A DNA stretch of 64,000 nt from CAVSIS01 sp963814875 (GTDB lineage Bacteria; Acidobacteriota; Thermoanaerobaculia; Thermoanaerobaculales; Sulfomarinibacteraceae): contig CAWFFJ010000022.1 of assembly GCA_963814875.1 (NCBI GenBank), positions 310,001-374,000 of the forward strand, written 5' to 3'. The position numbers and the translations under genes were made by a program. Shown piece by piece: positions 8,045 to 16,996 of the stretch (within the stretch, counting starts at the first letter, position 1; each line of letters begins with the position of its first letter). A model generated the notes under the pieces. It was not told the DNA's origin. It ran no database searches and saw only the letters and a list, made by a program, of their open reading frames with translations.

Positions 8045-10546
8045 ATGAGCACTGATCCGGTGTGCGGCATGCAGGTCACAGCCGGAGAAACGCCGCATAC
8101 CTGTGAGTTCAAGGACAGAACCTACTGGTTCTGCTCGGCCTCGTGCCTCGAGCGGTTCCTGGCGGAGCCCGAGAGCTTCACTCCCGATGGGCAGGAGGAT
8201 CACCCTGAGCACGAGCACCATGAGGCTCGTACGCACGGGCTCGGAAAGGACCATCAGCACCGACATGCCGATCGCGCAGCGCCGGCGGTGGAGGCCGCCG
8301 AGTTCACCTGCCCGATGCACCCCGAGGTGCGGCAGCAAGCACCGGGCCCTTGCCCGGACTGCGGCATGGCCCTGGAGCCGGTGACCGTCGCGCCGCCGGC
8401 CGCCAAGGTGGAGTACACCTGTCCGATGCACCCCGAGGTGGTGCAGGACCAGCCCGGAAGCTGCCCGATCTGTGGCATGGCCTTGGAGCCGCGGACGGTC
8501 GCCCTTCGAGGAGGAGAGAAAACCCCGAGCTGGTCTGACATGCGGCGACGCTTCTGGGTCGCCACCGCCCTCGGGCTGCCGGTGCTCATCGTGGCCATGA
8601 TCGGGCACCTCCCCGGCGTCAACCTCGCAGCTCTTGCACCGGCGCGCTTCTGGACCTTCTTCCAACTGGTCCTGAGCACGCCCGTGGTGCTTTGGGCGGG
8701 CTGGCCGTTGCTCGAGCGCGGCTGGCGCTCGGTGGTGAATCGCAGCCTCAACATGTTCACCCTCATCGGCATGGGCGTTGGGGTGGCGTACCTCTACAGC
8801 CTCGTTGCGGCTCTCGCGCCGGGCCTTTTCCCGGCGTCCTTCCACGACGCAGGCGGGCACGTCGGGGTGTACTTCGAGGCCGCAGCCATGATCACCGCTC
8901 TGGTCCTGCTCGGCCAAGTCCTCGAGCTCAAGGCGCGCAGCCAGACCTCGGCCGCGATCAAAGCGCTGCTCGGCCTGGCTCCCAAGACCGCGCGGCGAAT
9001 CGAGGCGGACGGCAGCGAGCACGACGTACCCCTCGAGCAGATTCAGCCCGGTGACCGCGTGCGGGTCCGCCCCGGCGAGAAGGTTCCGGTGGACGGCGTC
9101 GTCGTCGACGGCACGAGCTCCGTCGACGAGGCGATGGTCACCGGAGAGTCGATCCCGGTCGAAAAGGCGAAAGGCGACGAGGTCATCGGAGCCACCGTCA
9201 ACGGCACCGGGTCCCTCGTGATCGAGGCGCAGCGTGTCGGCGCCGCCACCCTGCTCGCCCAGATCGTCCAGATGGTCGCCGAGGCGCAGCGCAGTCGCGC
9301 ACCGATCCAGAAGCTGGCGGACCAGGTCGCCGGCTACTTCGTTCCGACGGTGCTCGGCGCCGCGGTGGTGACCTTCGTGGTGTGGGCGCTGTGGGGGCCG
9401 CAGCCGGCCATGGCCTTCGCCTTGGTCAACGCGGTCGCGGTGCTCATCATCGCCTGCCCGTGCGCGCTCGGGCTCGCCACGCCGATGTCGATCATGGTGG
9501 CAAGCGGCAGAGGCGCCACCGCCGGTGTGCTGTTCAAGAACGCCGAAGCCATCGAGGTGATGCGCAAGGTCGACACCCTGGTGGTGGACAAGACCGGCAC
9601 CTTGACCGAGGGCAAGCCGAAGCTGGTCTCAGTCGTCCCAGCCGGTGACGTCAGCGAGGATGAGCTGCTGCTCATGGCAGCGAGTCTCGAGCGTGCGAGC
9701 GAGCACCCCCTCGCTGCGGCGATCGTCACGGGCGCGCAGGAGAGGGGCGTCTCCCTAGTGGAGGCGGCGTCGTTCGAGTCCCTCACCGGCCGCGGCGTCG
9801 TCGGCGAGATCAGCGGCAGGAGGGTCGCCCTCGGCAATGCCAAGCTCTTCGAGGAAAAGGGCATCGTTCTCGGCGAGCTGGCAAAGAAGGCGGAGGAGCT
9901 GCGAGCCGACGGCCAGACCGTGATGTTCGTAGCGCTCGACGACACGCCTGCCGGGCTGCTCGGCGTCGCCGACCCGGTCAAGAGCACGACTCCCGATGCG
10001 ATCCGCCGTCTCCACGAGGAGGGCCTTCGCGTCGTCATGCTCACCGGAGACAGCCGCACGACCGCGGAGGCGGTCGCGCACCGCCTCGGCATCGACGAGG
10101 TTGTCGCCGAGGTGCTGCCGGATCAGAAGGCTGACGTGGTGAAGCGTTTCCAGAGCGAAGGACGGGTGGTGGCCATGGCCGGCGACGGCATCAACGACGC
10201 GCCGGCTCTGGCTCAGGCTCAGGTCGGCATCGCGATGGGTACCGGCACCGACGTCGCCATGGAGTCGGCCAGCGTGACGCTCGTCAAGGGGGATCTCCGC
10301 GGCATCGTACGCGCCCGCGTGCTGTCCCGCGCCACCATGCGCAACATCAAGCAGAACCTGTTCTGGGCCTTTGCCTACAACGCGCTCGGCATACCGGTGG
10401 CGGCAGGCGTCCTGTACCCGTTCTTCGGCATCCTCCTCTCCCCCATCATCGCCGCAGCTGCGATGAGCTTCAGCTCGGTGTCGGTGATCGGCAATGCGTT
10501 GCGCCTGCGCCGCGTCGACCTGCACACATCGGAGACCGGGTCATGA
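8045..10546 (+). CDS. copA: Cu+-exporting P-type ATPase with YHS and two metal-binding modules
   Basis: P1B-1 type ATPase, 833 residues. There is no classical HMA domain. Instead the N-terminus has a YHS domain (DPVCGMQVTAGETPHTCEFK, about 4-45), a His-rich linker (about 52-80) and two heavy-metal-binding modules with CPMHPEV and CGMALEP (about 90-117 and 128-155). The core has TGES, CPC at 471-473, the phosphorylated Asp515 in DKTGT, the SEHP motif and GDGINDAP. The last helices carry AYNALGIP and MSFSSVSVIGNALRL, the Asn/Tyr/Met/Ser ligands of Cu(I) ATPases. ATP hydrolysis would export cytosolic Cu(I) to the periplasm, complementing the RND pump. Confidence 0.95.
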   Translation: MSTDPVCGMQVTAGETPHTCEFKDRTYWFCSASCLERFLAEPESFTPDGQEDHPEHEHHEARTHGLGKDHQHRHADRAAPAVEAAEFTCPMHPEVRQQAPGPCPDCGMALEPVTVAPPAAKVEYTCPMHPEVVQDQPGSCPICGMALEPRTVALRGGEKTPSWSDMRRRFWVATALGLPVLIVAMIGHLPGVNLAALAPARFWTFFQLVLSTPVVLWAGWPLLERGWRSVVNRSLNMFTLIGMGVGVAYLYSLVAALAPGLFPASFHDAGGHVGVYFEAAAMITALVLLGQVLELKARSQTSAAIKALLGLAPKTARRIEADGSEHDVPLEQIQPGDRVRVRPGEKVPVDGVVVDGTSSVDEAMVTGESIPVEKAKGDEVIGATVNGTGSLVIEAQRVGAATLLAQIVQMVAEAQRSRAPIQKLADQVAGYFVPTVLGAAVVTFVVWALWGPQPAMAFALVNAVAVLIIACPCALGLATPMSIMVASGRGATAGVLFKNAEAIEVMRKVDTLVVDKTGTLTEGKPKLVSVVPAGDVSEDELLLMAASLERASEHPLAAAIVTGAQERGVSLVEAASFESLTGRGVVGEISGRRVALGNAKLFEEKGIVLGELAKKAEELRADGQTVMFVALDDTPAGLLGVADPVKSTTPDAIRRLHEEGLRVVMLTGDSRTTAEAVAHRLGIDEVVAEVLPDQKADVVKRFQSEGRVVAMAGDGINDAPALAQAQVGIAMGTGTDVAMESASVTLVKGDLRGIVRARVLSRATMRNIKQNLFWAFAYNALGIPVAAGVLYPFFGILLSPIIAAAAMSFSSVSVIGNALRLRRVDLHTSETGS

Positions 10547-10761
10547 GCGGCGCCCGAGCGGCCGCGGGTGCGCGCTGGGGAGCACCGGCTACGGATCGTC
10601 TCGATCGTTCTCGATTCGGCACTATTCAACAGCACATCTGCGGACCCGTGGAGGCGGACCGGTTCATGGTGACCCGGCGCGCCCCGCGCGGACGCCGTCG
10701 CCGATCAGACGACGGCCCATCGATCCGTTCGCAGTGCAATCAACCTGAAAGGGTGAGGAAC

Positions 10762-11420
10762 ATGAAGAGCAAGGTCGCACTGATGGTCGCGGGGATCGTG
10801 GTCGCACTGCCGGGTCTCCTGCTGGCTCACGGGGGCGGCATGATGGGCGGCGCGGGAAACGGAAACCTGGCCGGTACCGGCATGCTCGTCGTTGCCGACG
10901 ACGGCAGCGTTCTCGTCACCGACATGAGCGGCGTCATGATGGGCGGCGGCGCCGTTCAGCCCAGCCGCGCGCTGGTCAACATCGGACCTGACGGAGACCA
11001 GCGCTGGTCGGTGGAGTTCACCGACGGCTGGCCGATGCTGCCGGCCACTCACGGGAACATCGTCGTCGTGTCACTGGTCAGCGACTGGTGGATGGGCAGC
11101 GGGGGCATGGGTGACAGCGGCTGGGGCCCCGGCGGGCAGACGACCCAGCAGCAAGGCGCCGACCAGGCGACTCTGTGGCGCTCAACCTGACCACCGGCCA
11201 GGAGCTCTCGTACCGTCTACGTTCGGCGCGCAAGGTGGCAGGCAGCATGGGCGGCGGAGGCTCCATGCACCAAGGTGACGCTGCCGGCAGCGGCACCCAG
11301 ATGACCGCCACCCTCTACGCTCTCGACCCGGCCGACGGCCATACGCTGTGGAGCATCGACGTCTCCGGCGGCAGCGGCATGGGCGGTGGCGGCATGATGT
11401 CCGCCCGGAGGCCGCAGTGA
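10762..11420 (+). CDS. Exported Met/Gly-rich PQQ-propeller-like protein, frameshifted
   Basis: Start at ATG 10762 (after GGGTGAGG) with signal peptide MKSKVALMVAGIVVALPGLLLAHG. The protein has Met/Gly-rich segments (HGGGMMGGAGNGN) and blade-like strands (GTGMLVVADDGSVLVTDMSG, GPDGDQRWSVEF). The first frame stops at 11190 after DQATLWRST, but shifting one base near 11178 restores LWALNLTTGQELSYRLRSAR and a typical propeller repeat (ALDPADGHTLWSIDVSG) ending in GGSGMGGGGMMSARRPQ. So one base is missing, by error or real mutation. The link to copper is inferred from Met content and neighbours. The 215 bases after copA hold no convincing gene. Confidence 0.65.
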
Positions 11421-12194
11421 GCGCCGGACCGTGGTTGCTCGCTTCGGCTCTGGCAGTTGCAACCGCTCTGCCGGCTGCCGCGGCCCCGGGCCACCTCGAA
11501 GGCTACGTCCCGGCGGCAGCCAACGGCGCCGGCAAGATGGGATCCTACTGGACCACCGACGTATGGATCTACCAGCAGGGCGCCAGCCAGGTGCAACTGT
11601 GGTTCAACCTTGCCGGCCATGACAACACCTCCAACCTCAGCGTGGTAGTGCCGCTCACCGGTCCCGCGACGTTCATTCCCGATGTGGTCGGCACCATGTT
11701 CCACACCCAGGGGATCGGCAGCCTCCACTACCTGGCCAACGGACCGGTCGAGGTCGTGACCCGCACGTGGACACCGCCGCAGGTCGGCGCCGGCACCTAC
11801 GGCCAGACCATTCCCGGCGTCCCCCTCGCCGACGCTTCGGTGACGGGCACCGGGCAGGCTGGAGCCGTGCGGGTGATCGTCAACCAGTCCGCCGGGTTCC
11901 GCGCCAATCTCGGCCTTCAACGTGTCACCCGCCCCCGTCACGGTGACCGTCGAGATCTTCACGGCCGACGGCCAGCCGGCCCCCGGCGACTCGACCCTCA
12001 CAGTCGAGCTGCAGCCCTTCGACATGACGCAGGTCAACGACGTCCTGGCACGGCTCGACGCTGGCAGCGGGCAGGGAATGATCATCCGGGCCGGCATCAC
12101 CACGGGCGACGGCGGCATCGTCGGCTACCTTTCCGAGGTCGACAACACTACCAACGACGCCTCGTACCAGGAGGCGTTCGTGTTCGGACCCTGA
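11417..12194 (+). CDS. Exported conserved protein of unknown function, frameshifted
   Basis: GTG 11417 overlaps the stop of the preceding gene (GTGA), implying translational coupling. The signal peptide is MSAGPWLLASALAVATALPAAAA. The mature part (GHLEGYVPAAANGAGKMGSY, TDVWIYQQGASQVQLWF, GGTYGQ-like GAGTYGQTIPG, FRANLG) resembles a family of secreted beta-rich proteins common in Acidobacteriota-type genomes, with no known function. After FRANLG at about 11914 the frame must change by one extra or two missing bases to continue FNVSPAPVTVTVEIFTADG and DNTTNDASYQEAFVFGP, ending at 12194. This is the second frameshift in two adjacent genes. Confidence 0.6.
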
Positions 12195-12262
12195 GCTGAG
12201 CCACCCGCTGGTGCATATGCGCAATCCCTCGCGCTCCAGCTGGTGAGAGCTAAGCTGTTCGT

Positions 12263-12967
12263 GTGGGAGTCGGCATCCCTCTCCGTCAGGCAACGATCGG
12301 CCGCGTGCTCGCCGTGCTGGTCGGCGAGATCCGCAACCTGCCCGCTGACGGAGTCGGAGGCTGGATCGACCGGCCGTGGCGAACGGCGATCTTCAAGCGG
12401 CCCGTCACCGGCCCGGTCTGGTTCGGCCACCTGGGGCCCGTCGGAGATCACCATGCCGACCCCACGCGGCACGGCGGCGAGGAGAAGGCGGTCCTTGCCT
12501 TCTCCCAATCGAGCTACGATGTGCTGCGCACCGAGGGCTTCGACGGGGCATCGGCTGGGTCGTTCGGTGAGAACCTGCTTGTCCAGGGCGCCGACGAGAC
12601 TTCAGTCTGCATCGGAGACCTCGTAGCCGTCGGCGGCGCGCAGCTCCGCGTGGTGCAACCGCGCCAACCCGCCTGGAAGATCGCCCGGCGGTGGCATGAC
12701 ACGCGCCTGCCCAAGCGCCTTGCGGCAGCGGGGTGGACGGGCTGGTACTGCCGCGTGACGAAACCGGGTGAAATCGCTCCCGGGTCCAATCTGACGCTGC
12801 TCGAACGACCGCATCCCCACATCAGCGTCCGCCGCGCGGTCGAGACACTGTACTCGCGGCACCGGGACGTGGGTGCAGCACAGGAGATTGCCTCGTGCCC
12901 GGCTCTCGGGGCGTCCTGGCGCGCCAAGTTCCATGTCCGCTTCGACCTTCCCGACGACGGTGCATGA
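12263..12967 (+). CDS. MOSC domain protein (YiiM-like)
   Basis: About 234 residues. The layout follows YiiM-type MOSC proteins: an N-terminal VGEIRNLP strand, the substrate region (DPTRHGGEEKAVLAFSQSSY), GASAGSFGENLLVQGADETSVCIGD, then QPRQPAWKIARRW. That last segment replaces the catalytic Cys region of YiiM (QPRSPCYKL) with Ala-Trp, so the MOSC cysteine appears to be missing. MOSC domains handle molybdenum cofactor or reduce N-hydroxylated compounds; without the Cys the activity is uncertain. The start is not certain: GTG 12263 lacks a clear ribosome site, and internal GTG codons are possible. Confidence 0.75.
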   Translation: MGVGIPLRQATIGRVLAVLVGEIRNLPADGVGGWIDRPWRTAIFKRPVTGPVWFGHLGPVGDHHADPTRHGGEEKAVLAFSQSSYDVLRTEGFDGASAGSFGENLLVQGADETSVCIGDLVAVGGAQLRVVQPRQPAWKIARRWHDTRLPKRLAAAGWTGWYCRVTKPGEIAPGSNLTLLERPHPHISVRRAVETLYSRHRDVGAAQEIASCPALGASWRAKFHVRFDLPDDGA

Positions 12968-13619
12968 CACACGGCGTCGAGGCCGAGTCAGACACGAGTG
13001 ATGGCAACCGTACAGGTCACAAATTGAGGTCAATAATCCACGATGGAATTCCCTTCCCAGAGCCCGACGATCACTACCCCGGATCCCGTCGGTGCATCGC
13101 TATCGAAGCTCGGAACGCCGCCCTCCAGGGAGCCGCAGCCGCCGACGGAGACTCCCGCTGGTGTCCTGTTTGGGAAGTCCCAAGTGCTCTTCGCGGAGCC
13201 GGCGTGGTTCCTGGCAAGGTGCGACAACGAAGGCGTAGCCAGGCTACTTCGAGGACGAACAGCGCAGCCAGGGGCCGCAATGGCCCGCGCAGAGTGCACC
13301 GGATTTTTTCAGACAGGACACTAGCAACTGGAAAGGGACTCCTTCAATGTCCGGCTTCAGACTCTTTTCACACGCTGGGTCGATACAGAAGATCACCCCG
13401 AGTCGGTGTTCCCGGCTCCGAGCGAGAGCAGCAAGGAGTCTCCCGACTGGAGCCCGCAATGAAGCACCGGCCCAATCCCCAGTCGACTTTTCTCTTGCAG
13501 TCCCTGGAAAAGACAACAAACGTGATATAGACTGCTCGCGAGAATCAGCTATGACTCGTTTGAGTTTTGATTGCTATCGTATCGTTCCACCCGGTTGGCA
13601 TTCCTTTGGAGGTTCGATC
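12968..13619. other. 652-bp stretch without a convincing gene
   Basis: The stretch is somewhat richer in A+T than its surroundings. Short open frames exist on both strands but have Pro/Arg-rich, low-complexity translations without ribosome sites. The last 100 bases contain AT-rich tracts (for example GATATAGACT near 13530) that may hold the promoter of the beta-helix gene; no -35/-10 pair with correct spacing could be assigned. Confidence 0.5.
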
Positions 13620-15092
13620 ATGAGTGATTGCAGACAGCGTTGGACCGCAGGCCCGTTGGTTCTCCTGACTGTGCTTTTCCTGGCCGTCACCCCGGCCGCC
13701 TTTGCCGTGGTCCCGGCGAGCGACTTCGGCGCCAGCGGGGAAGCGCCGTTCGTGCCCGTCAAGGCACAGGCTCCTCAGAGCCCGACGGACATTCTCAATG
13801 TCGACACGGGTTTTTCCTACCCGACGATCCAGGACGCCATCGACGCCGTGGCCACGGTTGACGGCCATACCCTCGAGGTGACCGTGGCGAACCACGTCGA
13901 GGGCCAGGTCTTGATCACCAAGGGCATCACCCTCCGCGGCCAGACCGGCACCGAGGTGGTGACGGCAGGGGTCGACACCGGCACGAGCGGCGACGCACGC
14001 GGGTGGTTCGTGGTGCCGACTGGTGTCTCGGTCAACGTCCACGACCTCACCTTCGACGGAACCGGCCACCTGATCTTCCAGGGCTGGAGGATCAACGCCG
14101 GCTCAGGCGGCACCTTCGACACCTGCACCTTCCGGAACATGCAGTACCACCCGACCGGGCCCGAGTACGCTGGGACCGAGATCTCGACCGTGGCCAACAT
14201 CGCGATCAACAACTGCTCCTTCAGCAGTTTCGGACGGGTCGGCATCCTGTTCTTTGGCACCGACGTCACCGCTGGCATCGCCGAAAACAGCACCTTCACC
14301 GGCAAGGGTCCCGGTGACCACTTCGACTACGGGGTCGAGATCGGCGCCGGCGCGACCGCGACGGTGCGCACCAGCTTCTTCACCAACCACGGCGGGATCG
14401 TCGACCCCACCGACGAGTCGGTCGCCGTCAACATCAACAGCTATTTCGGGCCGGGCACGACGGCGACCGTGCGATCGAACTACTTCACCAACAACCGCGG
14501 CGCGATCACGGTCGGTTTCGACACGGACGACACCTCGGTCGCCACTCTCGACTACAACCGCATCGTCGGCAACGCCGAGGGTATCGACGACCGTAGCGCG
14601 GGGGGCGCTGTGAACGCCGAGAACAACTGGTGGGGATGCAACGCCGGACCGAACCAGACCGGCTGCGACACCTCGGTTGGATTCGAGGACCACGACCCCT
14701 GGCTGATCCTGCGGATCTCCGCCAACCCGACCTCGCTCCCGCCCTTCGGCGTCTCCGCGATCAGCTCGGACCTGGTGATGAACTCCGACGCGGTCAACAC
14801 CTCGGGCGGCGGTACGATCCCCGAAAATACCCCGGGCACCTTCGGAGCAACGCTCGGCACCGTCAACCCGATCAACGACGCCACCGTCGCCGGTGAGCTG
14901 GCGACGACCTTCACGGCCGGCGGTGCCACCGGCACCGCGAATGTCTCGTGCACCGTGGACAACCAGACGGTCAGTACACCAATCGAGATCTTCGAGGGCG
15001 CGAGCCCCGGCATTCCCATGGCCGGTCCGCTGGCCACCGGGCTGCTCCTGCTCCTGCTCGCCGGCGCCGGCCTCTGGCTCCTGCGCCGCTGA
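13620..15092 (+). CDS. Surface-anchored right-handed beta-helix protein with CTERM-like tail
   Basis: 490 residues. The ATG at 13620 follows TTTGGAGG and starts a signal peptide (MSDCRQRWTAGPLVLLTVLFLAVTPAAFA); the frame is open further upstream but codes low-quality sequence there. The body is a parallel beta-helix of the pectate-lyase/NosD kind: DTGFSYPTIQDAIDAVATVD, GQVLITKGITLRGQTGTEVV, then repeated NNxF/NxxF coils and ENNWWGCNAGPNQTG. The end, GIPMAGPLATGLLLLLLAGAG then LWLLRR, has the Pro motif, hydrophobic helix and Arg cluster of IPTL/PEP-CTERM-type sorting signals. It is probably exported and processed at the envelope; the substrate is unknown. Confidence 0.85.
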   Translation: MSDCRQRWTAGPLVLLTVLFLAVTPAAFAVVPASDFGASGEAPFVPVKAQAPQSPTDILNVDTGFSYPTIQDAIDAVATVDGHTLEVTVANHVEGQVLITKGITLRGQTGTEVVTAGVDTGTSGDARGWFVVPTGVSVNVHDLTFDGTGHLIFQGWRINAGSGGTFDTCTFRNMQYHPTGPEYAGTEISTVANIAINNCSFSSFGRVGILFFGTDVTAGIAENSTFTGKGPGDHFDYGVEIGAGATATVRTSFFTNHGGIVDPTDESVAVNINSYFGPGTTATVRSNYFTNNRGAITVGFDTDDTSVATLDYNRIVGNAEGIDDRSAGGAVNAENNWWGCNAGPNQTGCDTSVGFEDHDPWLILRISANPTSLPPFGVSAISSDLVMNSDAVNTSGGGTIPENTPGTFGATLGTVNPINDATVAGELATTFTAGGATGTANVSCTVDNQTVSTPIEIFEGASPGIPMAGPLATGLLLLLLAGAGLWLLRR

Positions 15093-15117
15093 ACCAACTC
15101 TCCCTGCGAATGATCCC

Positions 15118-15145
15118 GCCCGCCGGCGTTGCCGGCGGGCTTTTT
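15118..15145 (+). terminator. Intrinsic terminator of the beta-helix gene
   Basis: A perfect 10-bp stem (GCCCGCCGGC / GCCGGCGGGC) with loop GTT is followed by five T residues, 25 bases after the stop codon. It lies between convergent genes. Confidence 0.9.
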
Positions 15146-15258
15146 CATTGCTGCACTTCCGGCGCCGCGACGTGCGGAACCCCGCGCCCTTCCAAGGCAC
15201 CCTCAAGTGCGTGACCCGTCGCGTCGTGGTTCCCTCGGGCTGCGAAGCCCGGCGGAGG

Positions 15259-16785
15259 TCAGCTCCCCGAGGCCGCTGGCTCCTGCGGGCCCAGGGCAAG
15301 GACCACAGAATGCGCCCCGCGCCGCACCTCCAACAGCTTGACGCGGTCTCCGGCGAGGTCGATCACGACGTGCAGCTCGGGGGGCCGAAGCTCCCCGTGC
15401 AGCCAGGATCGGATGCCGAGGAGCTCGGGGGTCCCGACCGGAATCAGGAGCTGTGAAAAGGGCTCCGTCACGCGCGGAATCCGCACCAACACCCGCGGCG
15501 GATCGCTCATCGCACTCACCACGGCAGAGTCCGGCGCCAGGCCGGGACCGAGCTTGATCTCGACCACCGTCGCGCCTCGGTCTCGGCTCCACACGATCCC
15601 GGCAACGGCCTCGGACAACCTGTCCGACGGGCGGACGGAAAGCTCCCAAGATTCTTCCGACGGCCCGGCTGCGCTCACCGGCTCGAGGGTGCTCTCCCGC
15701 GGAGCCGCAGCCGGCCCGCTCTGCGGCGTATCGGGAAGCTCCGTGGGCTCCTCAAGCTCACCTCCCCCACCGTCCGCAGGCACCGCTCCGGAGGTCGGAA
15801 TGGGGATGGCACTGGATCCCCGAGGAGGCTGGGGGGAGACTTTCGGCGCCAGCATGTCGGCGGTCGTCCCCGTGGAAGATGGTCTGGACAGCAACACGAC
15901 GGCGGCCACCACGATGGCGAGCGCCGCAACCGCCATCAGCAACCATGGCCACGCCGTGCGCCGCACTGGAGGTTCTCCAGCGCGGAGGTCGGACTCGTCA
16001 GGCATGACGATCTCGGGTTCGGCAAAGGCCGACGCGAGCTCGTCTGCCAGATCCGGGGATGACGCGCCTTCGGCATATCGAGGCCCGAAGCCGGGCTGGC
16101 CGAGGGCCTGATCTGCCTCGGACAGTCCCCGCTCCTCGGTCCCATCGGGCGCCACCTGCGCCGGTCGGGGCGGCATCCCAGCGGCACGAGGATCCGCCGC
16201 TACGGCCTCTGGAGACACGCCGTGGCGATCGAGAACCTCGTCATCGCTCACCCCACCGCCGCGCTGCTCGACGGCGGAGCCATCCGGGCTCCTCGGCAGA
16301 AGGACCTCAGCAGGAGCGGAGATGGAATGCACAACGGTGGGCTGGTCGTCCTGGGCAGCAGGAGCCCAGCCGTCTTCGGGGGCGAGCCCGCCCTCCGGCA
16401 GGAGATCGGGATTGAACGGACGGCCACCTTCCGCCTCGTGCTCCGTCACCAGCTGCTCGATGACCCGACGACTCGCCTCGGGCAGGACGACCCAGCGCAT
16501 GCCCATGCCGGAATCGCAACCCGCGCCCCCCGATTCGGACCGTGTCCAAACCACGACCGCCGTGCCTTCGGTCAGCACGAAGCCGTCTGCGAGAATCAGG
16601 CGTACCCGCGCGACGCTGGATGGGGGCTGGGGCTCGGGCGTCGCGACGAAGATACCGTCGGCCGAGACCCACTGCCGCATGCGCTGCGCGAGCTCGCGGA
16701 TGCCCGAGAACCAAAGATCCACCACTGGGAGGTCGTTCTGCCCGCGGGATGCGCTTGAACGTCTTCCGTCGCCCTCCAGGACCAT
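15259..16785 (-). CDS. PilZ-like / transmembrane / AMIN-like envelope protein
   Basis: About 508 residues. The N-terminal 110 residues resemble the PilZ-like domain of Myxococcus type (VSADGIFVATPEPQPPSSVA, GTAVVVWTRSESGG, GMGMRWVVLPEASRR). A long acidic, Pro-rich linker follows, then one transmembrane helix (WPWLLMAVAALAIVVAAVVLL), another low-complexity linker, and a C-terminal domain like AMIN (GATVVEIKLGPGLAPDSAVV, DPPRVLVRIPRV, LRPPELHVVIDLAG). AMIN domains target proteins to peptidoglycan or type IV pilus secretin complexes, so a link between a cytoplasmic nucleotide signal and an envelope machine is possible. ATG 16785 is preferred, six bases after GAGGGGG; GTG 16791 is an alternative. 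Confidence 0.7.
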   Translation of the reverse strand: MVLEGDGRRSSASRGQNDLPVVDLWFSGIRELAQRMRQWVSADGIFVATPEPQPPSSVARVRLILADGFVLTEGTAVVVWTRSESGGAGCDSGMGMRWVVLPEASRRVIEQLVTEHEAEGGRPFNPDLLPEGGLAPEDGWAPAAQDDQPTVVHSISAPAEVLLPRSPDGSAVEQRGGGVSDDEVLDRHGVSPEAVAADPRAAGMPPRPAQVAPDGTEERGLSEADQALGQPGFGPRYAEGASSPDLADELASAFAEPEIVMPDESDLRAGEPPVRRTAWPWLLMAVAALAIVVAAVVLLSRPSSTGTTADMLAPKVSPQPPRGSSAIPIPTSGAVPADGGGGELEEPTELPDTPQSGPAAAPRESTLEPVSAAGPSEESWELSVRPSDRLSEAVAGIVWSRDRGATVVEIKLGPGLAPDSAVVSAMSDPPRVLVRIPRVTEPFSQLLIPVGTPELLGIRSWLHGELRPPELHVVIDLAGDRVKLLEVRRGAHSVVLALGPQEPAASGS

Positions 16786-16996
16786 CCGCACCCCCCTCGA
16801 CGACGGCCCGCCGCACGCCCCGTCCCCCGCGGCAGCGGCGGCCTCGGACCCATCTTACCCCGCAATCTCACCCTCTTCTCGGCCCCCTTCCGGTCGTCCT
16901 CGCCCGATCCGCCGTCCCGCGCCGCCGAGCACACCACAACGAACACCCCGGTCGCGCCATAATGGGCCGTGCGGTCCGACCGCAGCGGAGGTCACG

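Noticed and set aside
10543..10761. Upstream extension of the PQQ-like gene overlapping the copA stop
   Set aside because: Arg-rich sequence with no homology; a signal peptide with a ribosome site starts at 10762.
13043..13324. 93-codon open frame in the gap before the beta-helix gene
   Set aside because: Pro/Thr-rich translation, no ribosome site, no recognisable domain.
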